Part shown: in pieces, positions 1 through 9,509 of the stretch | How positions within the stretch are numbered: position 1 is the stretch's first letter | How the letters are laid out: every line of letters starts with the position of its first letter | Assembly (NCBI GenBank): GCA_964493785.1 | Contig: CAZBPM010000005.1 | Location: 1 to 64,000 of the forward strand | DNA: 64,000 nucleotides | Reading direction: 5' to 3' | Source of the DNA: Hyphomicrobium_A sp964493785 | Lineage (GTDB): Bacteria; Pseudomonadota; Alphaproteobacteria; Rhizobiales; Hyphomicrobiaceae | Notes under the pieces: generated by a model | Seen by the model: the letters and a program-made list of their open reading frames with translations, nothing else | What the model was told of the DNA's origin: nothing | Databases searched by the model: none | Program-made: the position numbers and the translations under genes

Positions 1-2180
1 CGGGCGCCGCCCTGCTCGCCGGGGCGCTCGCGATCCTCGTTTTCGGCGGTCTCCTCGCGTGGTTCGCGCGGTTCGCGTGCCTCGCGTGGTTCGCGCGGTT
101 CGCGTGCCTCGCGTGGTTCTCGCGCCTCACGCGGCTCGAATGTGTCGCCTTCCTCCTCGCCTTCGAAGCCCGACTCCATATTGACGACATTGCGCTCAAT
201 ACGGCGAACCGGAAGGGCGGGAGCCGTCCCTTTCTCGATGGTGAAGTTGGCGCCGGCCATCTTATCGGACCCGGTCACGACGATCGGCAGTCCGAGGCGC
301 GCTTCCATATCGACGATGAAGGGGCGCTTGTTGTTGAGAATGTAGAGCGCGACCGTGGGCGTCGTGGTGGCGATGAGCGAGGCGCGCGTGCCAGATATAA
401 TGGTATCCTCCAGCCCGCGCAGCACGGCGAGAGCCACGCTTTCCGTCGAGCGGATGATGCCTGTTCCCTGGCAATGCGGGCACTGGGACGTCGAGCCTTC
501 GAGTACGCCGGTGCGCAGGCGCTGACGCGACATCTCCATCAGGCCGAAGTGGCTGATGCGTCCGACCTGGATGCGGGCACGATCGAAGCGAAGCGCTTCC
601 TTCAACCGGCGTTCGACGGCGCGGTTGTTGCGCTTCTCCTCCATGTCGATGAAGTCGATGACGACGAGGCCGGCGAGGTCGCGCAGCTTCAATTGGCGGG
701 CGATCTCGTCTGCGGCTTCGAGGTTGGTGTGGTAGGCGGTCTCCTCGATGGAGAACTCGCGCGTCGCCTTGCCGGAGTTGACGTCGATGGCGACGAGGGC
801 CTCGGTCTGGTTGATGACGAGGTAGCCGCCCGAGCGGAGCGTGACGTACGGGCTGAACATCGCGTTCAGCTGCCGCTCGATCTGGAAGCGCGTGAAGAGC
901 GGCTCGGGCTCCTGGTACTGGATGACGTTCTTGGCATGGCTCGGCATGAGCATGCGCATGAAGTCCTTGGCCTCGCGGTGGGCCTCGCCACCGGCGACGA
1001 CCACTTCCTCGACGTCCTTGTTATAGAGGTCGCGGATCGAGCGCTTGATGAGGTTGCCTTCCTCGTAGACGAGGTTCGGCGCCTGGCTCTGCAGGGTCAG
1101 GTCGCGCACGCTCTCCCACAGGCGCAGGAGGTATTCGAAGTCGCGCTTGATCTCCTGCTTGGTGCGGGCTGCTCCGGCGGTGCGGATGATGAGGCCCATG
1201 CCCTCCGGCACTTCGAGCTCGGCGGCGATCGCCTTGAGGCGCTTGCGATCCTGCGGCTGGGTGATCTTGCGGGAGATGCCGCCGCCACGCGCGGTGTTCG
1301 GCATCAGCACAGTGTAGCGGCCGGCAAGCGACAGGTAGGTGGTGAGCGCAGCGCCCTTGTTGCCGCGCTCCTCCTTAACGACCTGGACCAGGATGACCTG
1401 GCGCCGCTTGATTACCTCCTGGATCTTATAGGAGCGCGGGCGGCGGCGCGGGCGCGAAGGCAGTTCCTCGAGAGCGTCTTCGCCGGTGGAGACCTGCTCG
1501 GGGGCAGCGGCTGCGTCGACTTCGCGGACGTCGCCCGACGTGGGGCTGGCAGAAATTTCCTCGGCGCCACCTTCGGCGGCGTGAGCATCCTCGAGCGTGT
1601 TCTCGTTGGCGGCAAACTCGGAGGCGGACTGCGCGTTCTCGGCCGGCTCTGCCTGCAGCTGCGCGTCGGAGGCTACGGACTGGGCGATCGTGTGGTGATC
1701 GTTGGGCTCGTGGCTTTCGGCGTGGTCGTGATCGTCTTCGTCGTGATCATCGCCCGACGCGACCTCAGGGCCGTGCGGCTCGATCTCGTCGACGTCGTCC
1801 TCGTCATCGGACGAAGGGGCTGGTGCGGCGGCGCGGCGGCGGGCGAGCGCCTCGGCGTGGGCATCGACGGCAGCTTCCTCGGCGGCCTCCGCTGCGGCTT
1901 CCTCGTCGAGGAGCGCCTGACGGTCGGCGATCGGGATCTGGTAGTAGTCAGGATGGATTTCGTTGAAGGCCAGGAAGCCATGACGGTTCCCGCCGTATTC
2001 GACGAAAGCGGCCTGCAGCGACGGCTCAACGCGCGTCACCTTGGCGAGGTAGATGTTGCCGCGGAGGAGCTTTCGCGCCGCGGATTCGAAGTCAAATTCC
2101 TCTACGCGGCCGTTGCGGAGCACCACGACCCGGGTCTCCTCGGGGTGCGTGGCATCAATAAGCATCTTGTTGTTGGACAT
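1..2180 (-). CDS. rne: Ribonuclease E (partial, C-terminus outside window)
   Basis: Endoribonuclease of the degradosome, acting in mRNA turnover and rRNA/tRNA processing. The minus-strand reading opens MSNNKMLIDATHPEE, and the S1 RNA-binding domain begins near residue 36. As in other alphaproteobacterial RNase E proteins, that S1 domain is interrupted by a long acidic insertion of about 170 residues rich in Asp, Glu, Ala and His. The catalytic core follows, with VAIDVNSG and VVIDFIDM segments (DNase I-like domain), and then the Zn-link CPHC near plus position 475, which tetramerises the family. Toward the window edge the low-complexity tail starts, including PREAREPRE repeats. The ATG at 2180 is the conserved N-terminus. 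It is divergent from the amidase gene at 2964. The 3' end lies beyond base 1, so the microdomain scaffold region cannot be assessed. The identification is secure. Confidence 0.96.
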   Translation of the reverse strand, partial: MSNNKMLIDATHPEETRVVVLRNGRVEEFDFESAARKLLRGNIYLAKVTRVEPSLQAAFVEYGGNRHGFLAFNEIHPDYYQIPIADRQALLDEEAAAEAAEEAAVDAHAEALARRRAAAPAPSSDDEDDVDEIEPHGPEVASGDDHDEDDHDHAESHEPNDHHTIAQSVASDAQLQAEPAENAQSASEFAANENTLEDAHAAEGGAEEISASPTSGDVREVDAAAAPEQVSTGEDALEELPSRPRRRPRSYKIQEVIKRRQVILVQVVKEERGNKGAALTTYLSLAGRYTVLMPNTARGGGISRKITQPQDRKRLKAIAAELEVPEGMGLIIRTAGAARTKQEIKRDFEYLLRLWESVRDLTLQSQAPNLVYEEGNLIKRSIRDLYNKDVEEVVVAGGEAHREAKDFMRMLMPSHAKNVIQYQEPEPLFTRFQIERQLNAMFSPYVTLRSGGYLVINQTEALVAIDVNSGKATREFSIEETAYHTNLEAADEIARQLKLRDLAGLVVIDFIDMEEKRNNRAVERRLKEALRFDRARIQVGRISHFGLMEMSRQRLRTGVLEGSTSQCPHCQGTGIIRSTESVALAVLRGLEDTIISGTRASLIATTTPTVALYILNNKRPFIVDMEARLGLPIVVTGSDKMAGANFTIEKGTAPALPVRRIERNVVNMESGFEGEEEGDTFEPREAREPREAREPREPREAREPREPREETAENEDRERPGEQGGA
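54..134 (-). repeat. 27-bp in-frame tandem repeat in rne tail
   Basis: Two perfect 27-bp copies (54-80 and 81-107) are followed by a diverged third (108-134). In the rne frame each unit encodes PREAREPRE, an Arg/Glu/Pro-rich stretch in the disordered C-terminal region. The repeat is 9 codons long and stays in frame, so copy-number change would lengthen or shorten the linker without breaking the protein. Confidence 0.9.
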
Positions 2181-2963
2181 TTATTCCGTTCCTTGGCGCG
2201 CCGGCTGGGCAGCCTGTCGCTCCGCTCCTCAGTCCGGATAAGAACCGGGACGGGCACGGGCAGGCGCAGCTCTCTGGCGCGCATCATTGGTTGAGTGGGT
2301 TGAATGTGAGTGGGTGAAGATGGTGCGCGGCACAGCCTTTCGCCGCCGGTTGTGGCCGGGCGTGCGCAGCGGCGCGAGCGATGGCGCGCTGAAGCTTGCG
2401 AATAGCTGGTGCCGAAGTCTGGCATTCCAAGGTCTTTCAATGGCTTGAAGGAGACACGAGGGGGTCGCGCTGCCTCCGTGAGTGCCCCATGTCGGCGGGG
2501 CGCCGGGCGGTACTCCGCCAGCTCCGGTCGCCTTCCTTTCTCGGGCGAATGGAGCGTTGAACTGGTGGTGATCACAGTTTCGAGCAGCTTGCATCGTGCC
2601 TTGCGCAAGCTTGACCCTCAGGCTCACTGCTCCGACTGTTGTCGGAGCGTAATGCTTGCGGGCGCAGGGCGAACTGCTCGATCGTCGGTATGCAGCGGGG
2701 CCTACCCTCACGGGGGGCGGCGGACCGGCGCGAACGAGGGGGGCGGTTGCCCGTCCAACTCATTCTTGCGGCGCACAAATGCCCAGCAAGAGCGCCGCTG
2801 CATCAACGAACTAGAAAGTACGGGTTCGCCGGTAAGCTTGCAAGCGTGTTATAAGGACCCGCTGACGAGCCGCCCGGCCAACACTTTGCAATTTGAGGGA
2901 AAATCGGCAAAGGTTTAGTTAACGGGGCTGGGTGTGCGCGAGATCGGGGGATTTCAGCGGGGG
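2181..2963. other. Long divergent intergenic region, rne leader side
   Basis: This 783-bp stretch separates the divergent rne and amidase genes and has no convincing coding region; the short open frames overlap on both strands and lack family features. It probably holds the rne promoter with a long 5' leader (RNase E mRNAs are often autoregulated through such leaders) and the amidase promoter. The clearest structure is a perfect hairpin at 2629-2648. The AT-richer stretch around 2880-2925 is the likely amidase promoter region, but no convincing -35/-10 pair can be assigned by eye. Confidence 0.5.
2629..2648. promoter_or_regulatory. Perfect 8-bp stem-loop in presumed rne leader
   Basis: Arms GCTCCGAC (2629-2636) and GTCGGAGC (2641-2648) enclose a TGTT loop. 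It lies about 450 nt upstream of the rne start codon. It could be a structured element of the rne 5' untranslated region, but no conserved family is recognised. Confidence 0.35.
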
Positions 2964-4232
2964 ATGCGGACGCATCTGCAACATAATGCGGCCTTGCTCA
3001 GGCGCGCCGTCGCTGGCGTGCTGTTGGTCGTTTTCGGGCTCGGGGTCAGCGCAGCCATAGCTCATGCCGAGCCAACCAGCGTCCATCGAAAGAGCGCGGT
3101 CATCGAGGCGACACGGGCCGAATTGCGGAGCGAGGGGACGGCGACGACGTTCCTGCTGGGGCTATCCACTGGCGTGCGCGCCGAGATTTTCACTCTGGCG
3201 AACCCCTATCGGGTGGTGATCGACCTTCCGGACGTGGCGTTTCAGTTGAACGAAGGAGCGGGGCAAAAAGGGCAGGGGCTGGTTTCTGGCTTTCGCTACG
3301 GCCTTCTTTCAGAAGGGAAAGCTCGCGTCGTTCTAGACACCAGTGGTCCGGTGATTATCAAGCGTGCTGATATTCATGCCAGCGGCAAGGGCATGGAGCT
3401 CGCAGTGGTCCTGGGGCCGACGTCGGCCCAGGCATTCGGGGGTGGGACCGGCGGCGTGCAAGCCTCTGCCGCGCCGGCAATCAAGCAAAAGGGCCCGGCA
3501 GCCATATCGAAGCGGGACCGGGTCAAGCCATTGGTGCTGATCGATCCCGGGCACGGTGGCATCGATCCTGGCGCGGCCAGCGCCAGCAGCCTCAAGGAAA
3601 AGGCGGTGGTGCTGGCGGTCGGGAAGGCGTTGAAAGAGCGTCTGGTTGCCAGCGGGCGTTACGACGTCCGGATGACGCGCTCGACCGACGTGTTCATCTC
3701 GCTCGACCAGCGGTTGCAGATGTCGCGCGATCTGGACGCGGATCTCTTCATATCCCTGCACGCGGATTCTATCGCCGCGAGGGGCAACGCCAAGACGGTA
3801 CGGGGTGCCACGGTTTACACGCTGTCGGAGCAGGCCTCTGACGAAGAGGCTCGGCACATGGCCGAGAAGGAGAACAACTCCGACGCGATCGCGGGGGTGC
3901 AGGCCACCAAATTTGAGGGGGTTGGCGATGTGCGCAACATCCTCATTGATCTGCTCAAGCGTGAGACTTCGAACTTCTCCGCTGATTTCTCCAATACCCT
4001 GGTCAAGCAACTCGGAACGAGCATTTCCCTGTCCGGCCGCCCCCAGCGGTCGGCGGCCTTCAAGGTGCTGCGTCAGGCTGACACTCCCTCGGTCCTCGTG
4101 GAACTGGGCTACATGAGTCATCCAGAGGACGAGAAACTGCTCAATTCGGCAGCCTGGCAGCGGCGTGTCGCCACGTCGATATCGGGCGCCATCGATTCGT
4201 ACTTCTCGAAGCGTACGGCCAAGGTGCGCTGA
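2964..4232 (+). CDS. N-acetylmuramoyl-L-alanine amidase (AMIN + Amidase_3)
   Basis: Periplasmic zinc amidase that cleaves the amide bond between N-acetylmuramic acid and the stem peptide during septal peptidoglycan splitting (AmiA/B/C type). A signal peptide (LLVVFGLGVSAAIAHA) is followed by an AMIN localisation domain (about residues 40-140), a linker, and the Amidase_3 catalytic domain (about 190-415). Zinc and catalytic residues are visible in DPGHGG, LKEKAVV, ISLHADS and LVELGYMS. I chose the ATG at 2964, ten codons inside a longer GTG frame beginning at 2934, because it has a G-rich ribosome-binding stretch and gives a normal signal peptide. The PBP1A gene follows after 159 bp. A paralogue with the same architecture lies at 62557-63873. 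Confidence 0.93.
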   Translation: MRTHLQHNAALLRRAVAGVLLVVFGLGVSAAIAHAEPTSVHRKSAVIEATRAELRSEGTATTFLLGLSTGVRAEIFTLANPYRVVIDLPDVAFQLNEGAGQKGQGLVSGFRYGLLSEGKARVVLDTSGPVIIKRADIHASGKGMELAVVLGPTSAQAFGGGTGGVQASAAPAIKQKGPAAISKRDRVKPLVLIDPGHGGIDPGAASASSLKEKAVVLAVGKALKERLVASGRYDVRMTRSTDVFISLDQRLQMSRDLDADLFISLHADSIAARGNAKTVRGATVYTLSEQASDEEARHMAEKENNSDAIAGVQATKFEGVGDVRNILIDLLKRETSNFSADFSNTLVKQLGTSISLSGRPQRSAAFKVLRQADTPSVLVELGYMSHPEDEKLLNSAAWQRRVATSISGAIDSYFSKRTAKVR

Positions 4233-4391
4233 AGTGCGCATGGGCCTTCGCGCGTTCATCTAAACAGCGGCTGCGACGACTTGATGCCACATTCCATGCT
4301 AATGTCCTGTTTCGCGGCGTCGCCTCCTAGCCTTTTGGCTCGCGGACATGCCAGTGCAGCCAACATCCACGCTCAACGGAACTGAAGGTTG

Positions 4392-7025
4392 ATGCGCGAG
4401 CCACCGCTTTATCCGTCGGATCCGATCTATCCACACGATCCTTATGGGCATCCGCGCGACCAGTATCCGCGTGATCCGGGGCCGCGTGGACCTGCGCCGA
4501 AGCGTCCGAAGAAGCGGCGCAAGAGCCTGCTGCTGAGCCTGCTCGGCTGGGGATTCGCCGCGGGTGTCGTCGTGTTCGTGTGCGCGTCGGCCGGGGCGGC
4601 GTATGTCCTGTGGAAGGCGTCGCAGGATCTGCCCGACTACGTCAGCCTTTCGAAGTACGAGCCGCCGGTCATGACGCGCATTCATGCGCACAACGGCGCG
4701 CTGATTGCCGAGTATGCTCGCGAGCGACGCATCTTCGTGCCGATCAATACGATTCCCAAGCGCGTGGTTGCAGCGTTCCTGTCGGCGGAGGACAAGCGCT
4801 TCTACGAGCACGGCGGCATCGACTTCCAGGGTGTCGGCCGCGCTGTGTTCAAGATCGTCGAGGCGAAGATCAGCGGCAGCGACCGGCGCGCCGAAGGCGG
4901 ATCGACCATCACGCAACAGGTTGCGAAGAACTTCCTGCTGTCGAGTGAGCGCTCGATGGATCGCAAGATCAAGGAAGCAATCCTCGCCGTCCGCATCGAG
5001 CGTGCCTACCCGAAGGACAAGATCCTCGAGCTGTATCTCAACGAGATCTATTTCGGCATCGGCGCGTACGGCATCGCCGCCGCGTCGCTCAGCTACTTCA
5101 ACAAGGAGCTGCAGGACCTGACAATCGAGGAGGCCGCGTATCTGGCGGCGCTGCCCAAGGGGCCCAACAACTACCATCCGTTCCGGCGCGAGAAGCAGGC
5201 TGTGATCCGGCGCAACTGGATCATCGGGCAGATGCTGGAGAACGGCTACATTTCCGCCGAGGAAGCTGAAGCGTCCAAGGCCAAGCCGCTGACGGTCAAT
5301 CTGCGCGGCACCGGTGCGCACATCTTCGCCGCCGACTACTTCGCCGAGGAGGTGCGGCGCACGCTGATGTCGCAGTTCGGTGAGGACAAGCTTTACAACG
5401 GCGGCCTTTCGGTGCGCACCACGCTCGATCCGCGGCTGCAACAGATTGCACGCGCACAGTTGATCAACGGCCTAGTGCAGTTCGATCGCAGTAAGGGATG
5501 GCGCGGCCCGGTCACGCACCTCGATATTGGTGGCGACTGGGGCAAGGCTCTCGATGCTGTGCAGACGCCGAACGATCTCCAGCCCTGGCGGTTGGGCACC
5601 GTGCTCAAGATCGAAGGCGCCAAGGCGATCGTGGGCCTGCGACCGGAGAAGCAGCAGGACGGTTCGCTCGTCGGCAAGCGCGAGGCAATCGAGCTGACCT
5701 TCGAAGAGATGAAGTGGGCGAAGACGAAGAAAGGGGCGCCGAAAGCAGTCGGCGACGTCGTCTCGCCCGGAGACGTGGTGTTCGTCGCGCCGAAGGATCC
5801 GAACAACGTTGCCGGCGTGTGGTCGCTGATGCAGATCCCCGAGGTTGGCGGCGGCATCGTCGCCATGGACCCCAACACGGGACGCGTTCTGGCGGTCGTC
5901 GGCGGCTTCTCATTCGCGATGAGCCAGTTCGACCGAGCGATCCAGGCTCGGCGGCAGCCCGGCTCATCGTTCAAGCCGTTCGTCTACGCTGCGGCGCTCG
6001 ACAATGGATATAAGCCGACGTCGATCGTTCTCGATGCGCCGATCGAAATCGAGCAGGGCCCGAACCAGGACATCTGGAAGCCGGAGAACTACGAGAAAGA
6101 GCACTCAGCAGGGCCGTCCACGCTACGTTTCGGCATCGAGCATTCGCGCAACCAGATGACGGTGCGGCTGGCGCAGGATCTCGGCATGCCGATCATCACC
6201 GACTACGCCAAGCGCTTCGGCATCTACGACGACCTGCTGCCGGTGCTTTCCATGTCGCTGGGTGCGGGCGAGACGACGCTGCTGCGCATTGCGACCGGCT
6301 ATTGCACGATCGCGAATGGCGGCCATCAGGTGCGTCCGACGTTGATCGACCGGATCCAGGATCGCTGGGGCCGTACAGTCTGGCGCCACGACCAGCGCGT
6401 GTGCGAGACGTGCAAGGCAGAGGGCTGGGCCAACCAGGAGGAGCCGGAGGTTCCCGATGATCGCGTTCAGATCATGGACCCCCACACCGCCTACCAGATG
6501 ACGTCCATTCTGGAGGGTGTCATCCAGCGCGGCACGGCGACGTCGCTTAAGGCACTCGAACGACCGCTGGCCGGCAAGACGGGCACCACAAACCAGGAGA
6601 AGGATGCCTGGTTCGTCGGATACTCGCCCGATCTCGTGGTCGGCGTGTTCATGGGCTTCGACAGCCCGATCCCGATGGGCAAGGGCAACACCGGCGGCAA
6701 GCTTGCCGCGCCGGTGTTCGGCAATTTCATGAAGGAGGCACTGGCCGACCAGCCGGCGTCTCCATTCCGTATTCCTCCCGGCATCAAGCTGGCGCGGGTG
6801 AACCTGCGCACGGGGTTGCGTGCGGGTGAGGAAGATCCGCAGAGCATCGTCGAGGCGTTCAAGCCGGGCGAGGAACCCGATGACGCCTATTCAGTGATCG
6901 GCTTCACAGATCAAGGCACTGGCGGCATTCCGCGCGACGATGAAAGCTCGGCCGACGATGCCTACCAGCAGCCGGCACCGCGGCAAATGCCCGGCTACAG
7001 CTCGGGTCGCGGCGGGCTCTGGTAA
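4392..7025 (+). CDS. mrcA: Penicillin-binding protein 1A (bifunctional transglycosylase/transpeptidase)
   Basis: Class A PBP of 877 residues that polymerises glycan strands and cross-links stem peptides in the periplasm. It has a short Pro/Tyr/Asp-rich cytoplasmic segment, one transmembrane helix (about residues 38-70), a GT51 transglycosylase domain with the catalytic Glu in SAEDKRFYEHGG (about E133) and EGGSTITQQ, an inserted OB-like domain (about 340-440), then a transpeptidase domain with SSFK (about S525), SRN and KTGTT (about K729). The frame opens with TTG-ATG, and I take the ATG at 4392 as the start. It sits immediately downstream of a peptidoglycan amidase, so this is a small cell-wall remodelling cluster. 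Length and motif order are those of rhizobial PBP1A. Confidence 0.96.
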   Translation: MREPPLYPSDPIYPHDPYGHPRDQYPRDPGPRGPAPKRPKKRRKSLLLSLLGWGFAAGVVVFVCASAGAAYVLWKASQDLPDYVSLSKYEPPVMTRIHAHNGALIAEYARERRIFVPINTIPKRVVAAFLSAEDKRFYEHGGIDFQGVGRAVFKIVEAKISGSDRRAEGGSTITQQVAKNFLLSSERSMDRKIKEAILAVRIERAYPKDKILELYLNEIYFGIGAYGIAAASLSYFNKELQDLTIEEAAYLAALPKGPNNYHPFRREKQAVIRRNWIIGQMLENGYISAEEAEASKAKPLTVNLRGTGAHIFAADYFAEEVRRTLMSQFGEDKLYNGGLSVRTTLDPRLQQIARAQLINGLVQFDRSKGWRGPVTHLDIGGDWGKALDAVQTPNDLQPWRLGTVLKIEGAKAIVGLRPEKQQDGSLVGKREAIELTFEEMKWAKTKKGAPKAVGDVVSPGDVVFVAPKDPNNVAGVWSLMQIPEVGGGIVAMDPNTGRVLAVVGGFSFAMSQFDRAIQARRQPGSSFKPFVYAAALDNGYKPTSIVLDAPIEIEQGPNQDIWKPENYEKEHSAGPSTLRFGIEHSRNQMTVRLAQDLGMPIITDYAKRFGIYDDLLPVLSMSLGAGETTLLRIATGYCTIANGGHQVRPTLIDRIQDRWGRTVWRHDQRVCETCKAEGWANQEEPEVPDDRVQIMDPHTAYQMTSILEGVIQRGTATSLKALERPLAGKTGTTNQEKDAWFVGYSPDLVVGVFMGFDSPIPMGKGNTGGKLAAPVFGNFMKEALADQPASPFRIPPGIKLARVNLRTGLRAGEEDPQSIVEAFKPGEEPDDAYSVIGFTDQGTGGIPRDDESSADDAYQQPAPRQMPGYSSGRGGLW

Positions 7026-7151
7026 AGCGGCTGTGACGGGTCCCATGCTCCGCGGCTGATGGGCTGCGGCGCGCCTTCGCGTTTACAGCGGGCCGCGCGG
7101 CGATTATATCAGCCGACCTATCCTGAAATCGCACTCGCCTCGGAGGCAACG

Positions 7152-8283
<1,132 letters not shown>

Positions 8284-8303
8284 CGTTCAATCTTGGGACA
8301 AGG

Positions 8304-8327
8304 TCCGGCGCAGACGTATGCGCCGGA
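8304..8327. terminator. Hairpin between convergent prfB and 8339 gene
   Basis: Perfect 9-bp arms TCCGGCGCA (8304-8312) and TGCGCCGGA (8319-8327) with a six-base loop sit in the 55-bp gap between two convergent genes. Position suggests a bidirectional terminator. There is no strong T-run on either side, so efficiency is uncertain. Confidence 0.55.
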
Positions 8328-8338
8328 TTGCAGGTCGT

Positions 8339-8767
8339 TCAGGTGAGACCCGAGACGCACACGGTGGCTGAGCCCTTGAAGTTTGGCTTGGCACGATAGG
8401 TCAGCTCCACGCGATTGATGGCGCGTTCGCCGTGACCCTTCAGGTCGAGGAGACCGCTCTGACCGCCCTGGCGGATCTGAGCGCGCACGGGGATATCATC
8501 GGGCGCCCCATTGCCGTAGACGACCTTCAGATCGTTTATGAATACGTCGTTGCCGGACACGTTGAGGCGTAGTGCCTTGAACTTGCCTTCGCGACGTCCG
8601 ACGCGGATGACGTCGCGGTCGACGAGGAAACCGACCTTCTGGCAGCCGAGTTGGTCCCAGCGGCCGCGGTCGTCATTACGGTCTCGGTCGCGGGCGATGG
8701 CGGACCCGGACGCGACGACCGCCAGCATAACGGTGCCGAGCAATATCGAGGCGGACTGCGATTTCAT
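8339..8767 (-). CDS. Small exported protein of unknown function
   Basis: 142 residues. The start at 8767 (MKSQSASILLG) has a GGGAG ribosome-binding site eight bases upstream; a longer frame up to 8821 lacks one. The N-terminus is a signal peptide ending near GSAIARD, followed by a short Arg/Asp-rich stretch and a predicted beta-rich domain with two Cys (LGCQKVGF near the start and VCVSGLT at the C-terminus), which may form a disulfide. The tail SATVCV is similar in type to other small periplasmic proteins here but I see no clear homology. No family recognised; convergent with prfB. Confidence 0.7.
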   Translation of the reverse strand: MKSQSASILLGTVMLAVVASGSAIARDRDRNDDRGRWDQLGCQKVGFLVDRDVIRVGRREGKFKALRLNVSGNDVFINDLKVVYGNGAPDDIPVRAQIRQGGQSGLLDLKGHGERAINRVELTYRAKPNFKGSATVCVSGLT

Positions 8768-9162
8768 AGTTTTTCTCCCGTTCAAGGCCTGCATGCCAGA
8801 CGCCTTAACAACGCGCCGCACGCACGGTTCCGTTGCGGGAAATCGTATGCTCCGACCGAGCCCATTCGCGTGAGCGGACGAAGCTATTGTTTTGCCGAGA
8901 ATGTCACAGCAGCGCGCGACACGAAAATCGTGCGGCGAAATGGCGAGGAGTGCGGGGATGTTGGTGGCAGAGGGTCCAGTGCTGCGGTGCTACCACGAAT
9001 ACACTGGACCCTGATGCCAAGAGCGTCTCGGTGCCTGAGCCCCCGATCCGCACGTACTATAACGCCGAAGGGGCAAACAATCCGTCTCCGCCGGCAGCGT
9101 TAGTCGCTTACATCAGATGAATAAGCGACCGAACATGAGCCGGAGATGAACGGGTAGGCGGT
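8768..9162. other. 395-bp intergenic region with long palindrome
   Basis: No credible gene; a possible plus-strand frame of 95 codons at 8833-9120 has atypical composition (many Arg, Cys, Trp) and no ribosome-binding site. The notable content is the inverted repeat at 8971-9012. The left end should contain the promoter of the minus-strand gene starting at 8767. Confidence 0.5.
8971..9012. promoter_or_regulatory. 11-bp perfect inverted repeat, function unknown
   Basis: Arms AGGGTCCAGTG (8971-8981) and CACTGGACCCT (9002-9012) are perfectly complementary around a 20-base loop that itself contains GGTGCTACC. Weaker complementarity (TTGG/TGGCA against TGCCAAG) extends it outward. It stands alone in a non-coding gap, so it may be a structured RNA, an operator or a terminator; there is no T-run. 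Confidence 0.4.
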
Positions 9163-9378
9163 CTATTCGGCAGCGGTCATGAAGCGCTCGACGGTGGCCG
9201 CGAAATGCCCGCACCAGTCTTTGTTGGCGTGGACGAGCGGCCAGACCGATCCCGCCTCGTCTCCCGCCTGGGCGAGCGGCGGGTTATAGCGGCACAGGCC
9301 GGCGTCATGCTTCAGCTTGTTGGCGGGCTTGCTATGCGTGTCGAAGAACTGGCAATTGCCGCATGCGCACGTCGTCAT
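9163..9378 (-). CDS. Small Cys-rich protein, putative metal binding
   Basis: 71 residues starting MTTCACGNCQFF at 9378, with GGAGG seven bases upstream; the longer frame to 9423 has no such site. Five Cys are arranged as CxCxxC near the N-terminus, then GLCRYNPP, then WCGHF. The spacing suggests a small zinc or Fe-S binding fold. No transmembrane segment or signal peptide is seen, so it is probably cytoplasmic. Function unknown. Confidence 0.75.
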   Translation of the reverse strand: MTTCACGNCQFFDTHSKPANKLKHDAGLCRYNPPLAQAGDEAGSVWPLVHANKDWCGHFAATVERFMTAAE

Positions 9379-9460
9379 GGAAGCCTCCGAAGTTGAGCTC
9401 GAAGTTTGCGAGGCGGCCAGCAAGGGGCGTTCCGGGCGGGATCTAAATCGCGATATGCGC

Positions 9461-9475
9461 TTAACGGCAGTTTAG
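9461..9475 (+). promoter_or_regulatory. Possible CtrA box
   Basis: TTAA-N7-TTAG, one mismatch from the CtrA consensus TTAA-N7-TTAA, 35 bp upstream of the methyltransferase at 9510. The CtrA relay is present in this genome (chpT at 25928), but a 15-bp near-match can occur by chance. Confidence 0.25.
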
Positions 9476-9509
9476 GCTAACGCCTCGACAACGAAGCCCC
9501 GGGCATCTT

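Noticed and set aside
54..134. Short repeats that could look like a CRISPR array
   Set aside because: Units are directly adjacent without spacers, in frame, and coding for PREAREPRE.
474..2294. 606-codon plus-strand frame across rne
   Set aside because: It is antisense to rne, whose product has full RNase E motifs; long antisense frames are common at this GC content.
8833..9120. 95-codon plus-strand gene
   Set aside because: No ribosome-binding site, odd composition (Arg, Cys, Trp), and it runs through the inverted repeat.
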